From CALCCV01 sp964388665 (lineage in GTDB: Bacteria > Bdellovibrionota > Bdellovibrionia > Bdellovibrionales > Bdellovibrionaceae), in assembly GCA_964388665.1 (NCBI GenBank), contig CAYMBJ010000115.1, positions 1 through 9,267 of the forward strand: a DNA stretch of 9,267 nt. The letters run 5' to 3'. Below, piece by piece: positions 1 to 4,749 of this stretch. Position 1 is the first letter of the stretch. Every line of letters starts with the position of its first letter. The notes below the pieces were generated by a model. That model did not search any database and was not told the DNA's origin. It saw only the letters and a list, made by a program, of their open reading frames with translations. A program made the position numbers and the translations under genes.

Positions 1-273
1 ACAAGACAACTCAAATTCGAGGTCGAGTTGTCAGATCAAGTACTGCGCAATACACCTAATCCTCCTACCCAGCCAAGTCCGTGGGAGCCAAGTCCGTGGG
101 AGCCAAGTCCGTGGCAGCCTGGACCAGGTGGGGGGTATGACTGTCCAGCCTATCTCGTATTCCGTGGACAAGTCTCTCGTTCATTCCATGACAATTCATG
201 CTCTCAGTCTTTACGCGAATGCAATCGATATTTGTCAGGAACACGCGGCAGACGAGCCTACTGTACCAATTAA
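1..273 (+). CDS. C-terminal part of a secreted or surface protein with Pro-Trp repeats (5' end outside window)
   Basis: The frame is open from base 1 to the TAA at 271-273, so the gene begins upstream; a TTG at 28 could also act as a start, but the frame is already open before it and no ribosome site is seen there. The visible part has a polar segment, then a proline-rich linker with three PSPW(E/Q) units and a GPGGG run, then about 45 residues with four cysteines (DCPAY, NSCSQ, RECNRY, AYCTN). Evenly spaced cysteines around a compact tail suggest a disulfide-stabilised domain outside the cytoplasm. I recall similar tails in predicted exported proteins of Bdellovibrio, but I cannot name a family. 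The function is unknown. A hairpin terminator follows 40 bp after the stop, which supports this as a real gene end. Confidence 0.6.
   Translation, partial: TRQLKFEVELSDQVLRNTPNPPTQPSPWEPSPWEPSPWQPGPGGGYDCPAYLVFRGQVSRSFHDNSCSQSLRECNRYLSGTRGRRAYCTN
73..117 (+). repeat. Three in-frame copies of a 15-bp unit encoding PSPWE/Q
   Basis: The unit CCAAGTCCGTGGGAG occurs at 73-87 and 88-102 and, with one change (GGCAG), at 103-117. The period is a multiple of three, so gain or loss of copies keeps the frame. It encodes a Pro-Ser-Pro-Trp linker between two parts of the partial protein. Confidence 0.9.
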
Positions 274-313
274 TATCAATAGAAATAACACTTGTGGTAC
301 TGCGCTCTGTGAT

Positions 314-345
314 AAAAAAAGCCAGGTTGGGGGAAACCTGGCTTT
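314..345. terminator. Intrinsic terminator hairpin, possibly bidirectional
   Basis: GCCAGGTT (321-328) pairs perfectly with AACCTGGC (335-342) around a 6-nt loop, and AAA 318-320 can extend the stem with TTT 343-345. It lies 40 bp after the stop of the upstream plus-strand gene. On the plus strand only three T follow the stem. On the minus strand the stem is followed by seven T (A tract 314-320), so the hairpin is a better terminator for leftward transcription. Confidence 0.75.
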
Positions 346-706
346 AGGGGAATTTGGGGGGGGGTATCTTCTCATAATGCAATCACGGTGCCACAGTTGC
401 CAATTCAACCAGGATAGCAACGACCAGTGTGGTGAGTTGTTTTGAAACAAATTTTTAGGAAAATCGCGGCCACTTTCCATAGGGTCCCATTTTTGATTGA
501 TCAATAGGTCGTCACTCAGTGCCGTGAAATGGCCACCAAAATTTGTGGCTCCTCCTCACTGCCAAATCAAACTCAAAAAAAAGCAAGGTTCAAAAACTAA
601 ATCTGCTTGTCTTATGTTATGCGCGACTTATTCACTCGTGTTTAAGCATGACAGCTCGTTGATATGCGCCTCTACAGATCTAAAGGCTGGTGGCACACAG
701 GAAACC
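346..706. other. Stretch without a confident gene; possible eroded minus-strand gene
   Basis: About 360 bp with no open frame that looks like a protein. It starts with a run of nine G (356-364). On the minus strand two short frames look weakly protein-like: one includes NFGGHFTALSDD and DPMESGRDFPKN (about 440-550), and another ends with a hydrophobic TTLVVAILVELATVAP and a TGA at 383-385. A frame change near 445-455 would join them. They match no family I recognise. They end just before a hairpin that best terminates leftward transcription. This may be gene debris or chance. Confidence 0.35.
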
Positions 707-735
707 CTGACAATTGATTTCTCGTGTGCTAGTAT
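707..735 (+). promoter_or_regulatory. Predicted sigma70-type promoter with extended -10, driving the methionine aminopeptidase gene
   Basis: CTGACA (707-712, five of six bases of TTGACA) is followed by a 17-nt spacer and TAGTAT (730-735). TG-N (727-729) directly precedes the -10, giving an extended -10. Start of transcription would fall near 741-742, which is the A of the ATG, so the mRNA would have almost no leader. The absence of a Shine-Dalgarno sequence before the ATG fits this. Confidence 0.55.
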
Positions 736-741
736 TTTTGA

Positions 742-1491
742 ATGTCTATTGAATCAGAAGATGATCTCATTTGTTTGCGTAAAATTGGAAGAATTGTCGC
801 CAACTGCCTCCAGCATATGGCGGCACGGCTCGAGCCAGGTATGACGACCTTGGAGCTTGACGAGCTCGGGCGGATTTTTCTTGATGCACATGGGGCACGC
901 TCAGCGCCAAAACTGAGCTACGATTTCCCCGGAACAACTTGTATTAGTGTGAATGAAGAGGCGGCTCACGGCATTCCAAGTTCAAAAATTCTACTCGCTG
1001 GTGATCTGGTAAATATTGATGTTTCCGCTGAGCTTGGGGGTTATTTTGCAGACACTGGCGGGTCATTTATTATACCGCCAGAATCTGATTTAAAACGAAA
1101 TCTGTGCCTGGCTACGAAGAGCGCACTTCGTCTTGCGCTACGGGAAGCCAAAGCGGGACGCCGAATGAATCGCATTGGCAAAGCCATTGAGGAATCAGCG
1201 CATAGAGAAGGTCTATCCGTCATTGAAAACCTTGGCAGCCATGGTGTTGGCCGAACACTGCATGAATATCCCGGTTTTATTCAAGGCTATTATGATCCAA
1301 ACGACCGAAGGATTTTAAAAGAAAACCAGGTCATCACAATAGAACCCTTTCTTTCCACTGGCGCCCGCGAGGTGTTTGAGGCTGGTGATGGCTGGACTCT
1401 GGCAACGAGCAAGCGGTTTTTGACAGCGCAGTACGAGCACACAATTGTCATCACCAGAGGCTTGCCGATGATAATGACCCTGCCAAACTAG
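742..1491 (+). CDS. map: Type I methionine aminopeptidase
   Basis: Cytoplasmic metalloenzyme that removes the initiator methionine from new proteins. The 249-residue product has the complete pita-bread fold of the short bacterial type I class. The expected metal ligands are present: D93 (NIDV), D104 (FADTG), H167 (SHGVGR), E201 (TIEPF) and E232 (QYEHT), plus H76 (AAHGIP) and H174 (LHEYP) of the substrate pocket. The length and the start MSIESEDDL fit stand-alone relatives in other proteobacteria, which often occur beside a second housekeeping copy; whether that is so here cannot be seen. No Shine-Dalgarno precedes the ATG, but an extended -10 promoter ends seven bases before it, so translation is probably leaderless. 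The last few residues and the TAG stop run into the inverted-repeat element at 1488. The gene converges on the minus-strand lipoprotein. Confidence 0.95.
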   Translation: MSIESEDDLICLRKIGRIVANCLQHMAARLEPGMTTLELDELGRIFLDAHGARSAPKLSYDFPGTTCISVNEEAAHGIPSSKILLAGDLVNIDVSAELGGYFADTGGSFIIPPESDLKRNLCLATKSALRLALREAKAGRRMNRIGKAIEESAHREGLSVIENLGSHGVGRTLHEYPGFIQGYYDPNDRRILKENQVITIEPFLSTGAREVFEAGDGWTLATSKRFLTAQYEHTIVITRGLPMIMTLPN

Positions 1492-1593
1492 TGCTTTGTC
1501 AGGGAAGCTTTTTCTAGACGCGAGGAGGAAGCTGTATGAATAATACCGCGACGACGAAGCAACAACGAAAAAACTTTCCTGACAAAGCACTAG
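1488..1593. mobile_element. 106-bp MITE-like inverted-repeat element
   Basis: Both ends carry a 27-bp inverted repeat (1488-1514 and 1567-1593) matching at 25 of 27 positions, beginning CTAGTGCTTTGTCAGG. The 52-bp interior is unrelated to the arms. The CTAG at each outer end is palindromic, so it could be part of the arm or a duplicated target. No other flanking duplication is seen. A diverged copy of one arm lies at 7845-7871, which shows that the sequence is a dispersed repeat rather than a private terminator. Positioned between two convergent genes, the hairpin with internal T runs may also help stop transcription. No transposase is present, so it would need one in trans. The parent family cannot be told from the sequence alone. 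Confidence 0.75.
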
Positions 1594-1631
1594 CGCACAG
1601 ACAGACAAGCGACAATCAAGAGTCTATATAG
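1536..1631 (+). CDS. Possible 31-residue ORF inside and beyond the MITE-like element
   Basis: GAGGAGG (1522-1528) lies 7 nt before an ATG at 1536, an excellent ribosome site. The frame runs 31 codons, through the right arm of the element and out into flanking DNA, to a TAG at 1629-1631. The peptide begins MNNTATTKQQRKNF and is basic and polar, without a signal peptide or membrane segment. It may be the surviving start of a transposase-like gene from the parent element, a true small protein, or chance. I favour a relic because the last third is encoded by flanking DNA. Confidence 0.25.
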   Translation: MNNTATTKQQRKNFPDKALAHRQTSDNQESI

Positions 1632-1634
1632 AAT

Positions 1635-2162
1635 TTATTGGACTTTACTGACTTGAACGGTGCGGACGGTATTGAGCTCTGAGCGCGCTTCGTTGCCGTC
1701 TTTGTCGATTCCAACGATCTCCAGGCGGAACTGTTCGAGAGTGGTGGAAAAGGCCGCGCGCACACTGAAGAGCGCATAAAACCGCCCGTTTTTGCAGGAT
1801 GTGAGAAGCACATTGCCAAAGCGGTCCAATGGAAAATAAGCAATCTCAGGTTTCACAGGATCACTGGTGGCATAGTAGGCACCAAAGTAAGTTTTGTTGA
1901 ACTCAATTTCAATTCGATTGTTCGGATAGGTTGATGGATTGCAACTGCCAGAAAGCTCAAATGTTTTTTGTGCTGGGCGAATTTGCACGCCAGGTTCAGT
2001 GACAATAGACATCTTTTCGGCTGTGGCGGTGGTGTCGGCACAGCCAGAATCTGGGCAATTGCTTTTGGCGATATAGTCGCCCGCCAATGAGCTACCTTTA
2101 TTGGTATTGCATGCCGAGATGGTCAGCGCTAAAAATAGCAATGTGCATGTGCGATGGATCAT
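1635..2162 (-). CDS. Small lipoprotein with beta-sandwich-like C-terminal half
   Basis: The 175-residue product starts MIHRTCTLLFLALTISAC; ISAC is a good lipobox, so C18 should be lipidated and the protein anchored to a membrane. Residue +2 is Asn, not Asp, which under the E. coli sorting rule favours the outer membrane. I chose the ATG at 2162, preceded by AGAGG at 6 nt; a TTG at 2180 in the same frame is less likely. After a Ser/Gly linker come four cysteines (C36, C41, C74, C123). From about residue 66 the pattern ELSGSC, NGRFYALFSV, VGIDKDGNEA resembles bacterial Ig-like or fibronectin-like sandwiches, where a closing strand carries a D-x-x-GN motif. No exact family is recognised. It lies 133 bp after the HTTM gene on the same strand, with its own candidate promoter, and converges on the methionine aminopeptidase gene. 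Confidence 0.8.
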   Translation of the reverse strand: MIHRTCTLLFLALTISACNTNKGSSLAGDYIAKSNCPDSGCADTTATAEKMSIVTEPGVQIRPAQKTFELSGSCNPSTYPNNRIEIEFNKTYFGAYYATSDPVKPEIAYFPLDRFGNVLLTSCKNGRFYALFSVRAAFSTTLEQFRLEIVGIDKDGNEARSELNTVRTVQVSKVQ

Positions 2163-2241
2163 ACCCCGCCTCTCGATCAATCGATAACGTCTTTTCCCTA
2201 ATTTCTTTCCTAATTATCGTATCTTCTTATCTCATCTCTAT

Positions 2242-2266
2242 ATAGTAGCAAATTCGCTGCGAATTT
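2242..2266 (-). promoter_or_regulatory. Candidate extended -10 promoter overlapped by a 17-bp palindrome (possible operator)
   Basis: On the minus strand TGC-TACTAT (2250 down to 2242) forms an extended -10 element about 80 bp before the lipoprotein start. Directly upstream, AAATTCGC-T-GCGAATTT (2250-2266) is a perfect inverted repeat with one central base. It fills the space where the -10/-35 spacer lies; the -35 itself (ATAGAA) is poor. A dimeric repressor or activator site is plausible. The palindrome is not a convincing terminator for the HTTM gene because no T run follows it. Confidence 0.4.
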
Positions 2267-2295
2267 CTATTAAGAACTGCATAGATACGGCAAAA

Positions 2296-3234
2296 TTATG
2301 CATGGACTTTTGAATGTCTCAAAACAAAACGCGGCAGATACTGCTGGTCCCAAAACAAGACATAGGTGCTGATCATCAACAATGAAAATGGCATTAGACC
2401 CATGAAGAGCCCGATGCCCAAGTGAAATATCACACCCGCAATGAGCCATGGTGTTCTGGTTTTGGAGTTGAGCATAGCAAAGGCAAAGTAAATCTCAAAT
2501 ATAACTGTGGTGTAGGTGGCTAGCGGAATCACCAAAGGAATGTGCTTCACAAAAGAAAGATCGACAAGCGTCAGCTGGGTATTCATAAACACGGTCCAAA
2601 GTGAAGTGCCATCCCACCAGGTACTGCCTTTTAATTTTTCAAAACCCGTGTAGGCATAAATGATACAAATCTGAATTTGCAAAAATCGATAGCCGATGGA
2701 GTTGAGCGCCGACGTCCAGGTGAGATCCTGTGGCGTCGCGGCCACTTTCTTGGCTCCAAGCCACCGCGAAAACAATCGGTGCTTGAGCGTAAAGAACTCT
2801 GAGTGCTGGGTCATGCTCAAATACAATAGCAGAATTCCTCCGATATAGTCAGCGCCAAAGAGCACAGAATAGTTTCGCTGCATGAATCCTGTGTAGACGA
2901 CCCAAGTGAAGAGAGTAAGAAGTCTGCCACTCAATCCCAAGGTGAATAGCAACAGCAAGCCCACCAGCAGCAAGTGCATCGAAAAGGCCCACTGATCGGG
3001 CCAAAAGAACCAGGCAAACATGGGGCGATAGGGCCCTGTCATAAGATCCAAAGCTTGATCACGAGGTATGGGGCTGGAAATATCAAAATAATTGATATTG
3101 GCTTGACGAAAGAGTGCTAAATAAAAAAGTGTCGCGCCAACAATCACCCGCACAATGGCTAGGCGCTGGAGATTGATGGGTTGAAACCAAAAGTCGTAAA
3201 TGGTTGAAAAGAAATTTCCTACCATCTTTTTCAT
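2296..3234 (-). CDS. HTTM-domain integral membrane protein (gamma-carboxylase fold, SdpB-like)
   Basis: The 312-residue product has about seven hydrophobic segments (roughly residues 27-42, 80-100, 104-117, 127-142, 184-198, 232-254, 263-291) and belongs to the HTTM family, which shares its membrane fold with vitamin K-dependent gamma-glutamyl carboxylase. The family signature is clear at YTGFEKLKGSTWWDG; K200 there lines up with the catalytic-base lysine of the carboxylase (GVKKL segment). A second signature, FHLGIGLFMGL, sits near residue 270. The soluble lumenal domain of true carboxylases is absent, so carboxylation cannot be assumed. SdpB of Bacillus, needed with SdpA to mature the SDP toxin, is in this family. 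I chose the ATG at 3234 because it overlaps the previous stop as ATGA, implying translational coupling; an in-frame start at 3258 would overlap by 28 bp. The substrate is unknown. Confidence 0.85.
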   Translation of the reverse strand: MKKMVGNFFSTIYDFWFQPINLQRLAIVRVIVGATLFYLALFRQANINYFDISSPIPRDQALDLMTGPYRPMFAWFFWPDQWAFSMHLLLVGLLLLFTLGLSGRLLTLFTWVVYTGFMQRNYSVLFGADYIGGILLLYLSMTQHSEFFTLKHRLFSRWLGAKKVAATPQDLTWTSALNSIGYRFLQIQICIIYAYTGFEKLKGSTWWDGTSLWTVFMNTQLTLVDLSFVKHIPLVIPLATYTTVIFEIYFAFAMLNSKTRTPWLIAGVIFHLGIGLFMGLMPFSLLMISTYVLFWDQQYLPRFVLRHSKVHA

Positions 3235-3749
3235 AACTGAGCCTGCCTGTTTGCACATACGAAGTCGGATTCAAAGGTCTGAAACTCACTTGGAAATCTA
3301 CCGTCAGCATCTAAGAGGGATTTTTCAAGAGGCTTGATCAATTTTACGTAATGAGTAAGGTGCATATCATTGGCCTGCGGATTTTGCCGACAGAGCCATG
3401 GACCCAAAAGATTTTGAATTCTGGCCGGATCCAGCGCCAAGTAGCGCATCATGTAGAGGTCACGTCGATGGCGCAAATCACGCGTGCCCATCACGCCTTC
3501 TGGCGGAAAAACTCCACGACTCTGGCTGGCATCCAGATTTGTATATTGATACTCGAAATACATTATGTGTGCGGGATCTGGAGAAAAAAAGTTCCAAGAT
3601 GTGTTCAGCACCAAGAGGTTTCCCCACTGCGCAAATGCACTCAAATACTGGCGACCTAAAAATGAACCATAATTAGGTAGCAGCAAAATTGCCATAAGGT
3701 GAAAAGCAATGAGTGGTGACAAGATCAGTACGATGCATTTCTTTTTCAA
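3231..3749 (-). CDS. Single-TM partner protein of the HTTM protein (SdpA/DUF5819-like)
   Basis: The 172-residue product has one N-terminal membrane segment (about residues 5-25) and a C-terminal region probably outside the cytoplasm with two cysteines (C120, C165). The motif SWNFFSPDP at 51-59 is the clearest mark: W-x-F-F-x-x-D-P occurs in SdpA, and a similar W-x-x-F-x-P-x-P segment in DUF5819 proteins, both encoded next to HTTM genes. That points to a two-protein membrane complex with the downstream gene, with which it shares an ATGA overlap. The start is a TTG at 3749, chosen because AAGGAGG lies 8 nt upstream and no ATG is available before the membrane segment. The family assignment rests on one motif, length, topology and gene order, so the exact family is uncertain. 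A promoter is expected in 3765-3930 but none is convincing. Confidence 0.75.
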   Translation of the reverse strand: MKKKCIVLILSPLIAFHLMAILLLPNYGSFLGRQYLSAFAQWGNLLVLNTSWNFFSPDPAHIMYFEYQYTNLDASQSRGVFPPEGVMGTRDLRHRRDLYMMRYLALDPARIQNLLGPWLCRQNPQANDMHLTHYVKLIKPLEKSLLDADGRFPSEFQTFESDFVCANRQAQL

Positions 3750-3757
3750 ACTTTAAG

Positions 3758-3764
3758 CCTCCTT
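3758..3764 (-). promoter_or_regulatory. Strong ribosome binding site fixing a TTG start
   Basis: AAGGAGG on the minus strand, 8 nt before the TTG at 3749. It is the main reason for accepting a non-ATG start for the SdpA-like gene. Confidence 0.75.
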
Positions 3765-3849
3765 AGTATATTCTCTACAATCTCATCGCGTGGAACAAAT
3801 GAAAACATTGTAATCTTGATGATTGTTGCTGAACAAGTCGTGAACATCA

Positions 3850-3878
3850 TTGAATTTAGATGGAATTTTTCGTCTAAG
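3850..3878 (+). promoter_or_regulatory. Weak candidate promoter for the DUF4360-like gene
   Basis: TTGAAT (3850-3855), a 17-nt spacer and TCTAAG (3873-3878) each match four of six consensus bases. It lies in the 183-bp divergent region between the SdpA-like gene and this gene and would give a leader of about 48 nt. Other placements are possible. Confidence 0.25.
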
Positions 3879-3932
3879 CGAGTTAGGTCTTTGGTCGAGC
3901 TAATAATGGCTCAATACTTGAGGAGTCAATTT

Positions 3933-4628
3933 ATGAACTTTCGCCTGCTACCAATGACATGTGTCGGAATTCTTATACTTGCGGCTTCTGGAGGCCTCTT
4001 TGCACAGGAGCAATTGGAACTTCCCTTTCCACCAATCACTGCACCCAAGGAGAGTGTTCTTGCCGAAGATTCACTCGAAGGGATTCTTGATCTCGAGCAA
4101 ATTTTTGTCGGCGGCAATGGCTGCCTATCTACGCCAGACCGTGCCACCGCGAAATTTATTCAAAATGAAAATGCAATTGAAATCACTCCGCTCACTTTTT
4201 CTGTGCTCGCCACAAGTCAGCGACCCTTTGGCCGCAAGAACTGCACTCTGGTGGTACCTTTCTCTTTAGGCACACTTGCCACCAATGAGCGCCTGGTCAT
4301 CACGCAGGTGGATCTTTTGGGGAAGGTGGATCTTGAGAGCCAAGCAAGTGCCCATTACCGATTTGAAGCCTTTGTTGCAGGCCAAACCAATGAAGTCGCT
4401 AGCAAAACTGTGGTCGCTTCTGATGCCGGCGGAGTCGCGGCTCGTGTGATATTGCGTCAGTCTCCTGTGTTTAAAACAAAATGCGGCGAAGCGAGTCTTC
4501 TGCGTTTGAATGCAAGCCTCAATGTTAAGGCCAGCAGTGGCCTTGGTCAGATAGCCGTTCAGGGCCAGAGCGAGGCCTCTGTGAAAAGCATTAAAATCTA
4601 TCTCAAGCGAGAACTCTGCACACCATAG
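3933..4628 (+). CDS. Exported DUF4360-like protein
   Basis: The 231-residue product starts with a Sec signal peptide (MNFRLLP, then a hydrophobic core to GGLFA-QEQ, cleavage probably after A24). There is no lipobox, so it should be soluble in the periplasm or secreted. The mature part has four cysteines at C64 (GGNGC), C104 (RKNC), C184 (KTKCGEA) and C229 (RELC, at the end). That spacing, with an early GxGC, a middle R-K-N-C followed by a hydrophobic strand, a C-G-x-A-x-x-x-x-N block and a terminal Cys, fits the DUF4360 family, known from fungi, cyanobacteria and some predatory bacteria. Its function is not known. Length is normal for the family. The start is the ATG with AGGAG (3921-3925) 7 nt upstream; longer in-frame starts from 3816 add a non-signal extension. 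The gene is divergent from the SdpA-like gene and 121 bp before the protease gene. Confidence 0.8.
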   Translation: MNFRLLPMTCVGILILAASGGLFAQEQLELPFPPITAPKESVLAEDSLEGILDLEQIFVGGNGCLSTPDRATAKFIQNENAIEITPLTFSVLATSQRPFGRKNCTLVVPFSLGTLATNERLVITQVDLLGKVDLESQASAHYRFEAFVAGQTNEVASKTVVASDAGGVAARVILRQSPVFKTKCGEASLLRLNASLNVKASSGLGQIAVQGQSEASVKSIKIYLKRELCTP

Positions 4629-4733
4629 GGCACTGCTAGCCCGCTATATACTCTGGTGGACCAGTTGGACAAACTGAATTAAATGTAGTACCTCCTCTAT
4701 GCGCTTACTGGGAACAGCGGACAGCGCAAATCC

Positions 4734-4741
4734 GGAGGGGG
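4734..4741 (+). promoter_or_regulatory. Strong ribosome binding site for the protease gene
   Basis: GGAGGGGG ends 8 nt before the ATG at 4750. It favours this start over the ATG at 4699 (no ribosome site) and the ATG at 4816 (weak CAGG, but a more typical short lipoprotein signal). Confidence 0.6.
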
Positions 4742-4749
4742 ATAATAAA

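Noticed and set aside
356..364. Run of nine G as a phase-variable switch
   Set aside because: It lies outside any supported coding frame or promoter, so no switch can be argued.
497..844. Plus-strand open frame overlapping the start of map
   Set aside because: It overlaps map by about 100 bp in another frame, has no ribosome site and no protein-like pattern; it is a chance frame.
3351..3676. Two plus-strand open frames opposite the SdpA-like gene
   Set aside because: They are antisense shadows with no ribosome site and no protein features.
4626..4648. GGGC-loop-GCCC hairpin after the DUF4360-like gene as a terminator
   Set aside because: The stem is only about four base pairs with no T run, so read-through into the protease gene is possible.
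4665..4691. TTGGAC with TAGTAC as a promoter for the protease
   Set aside because: The spacer is 15 nt and both boxes are imperfect; too weak to annotate.
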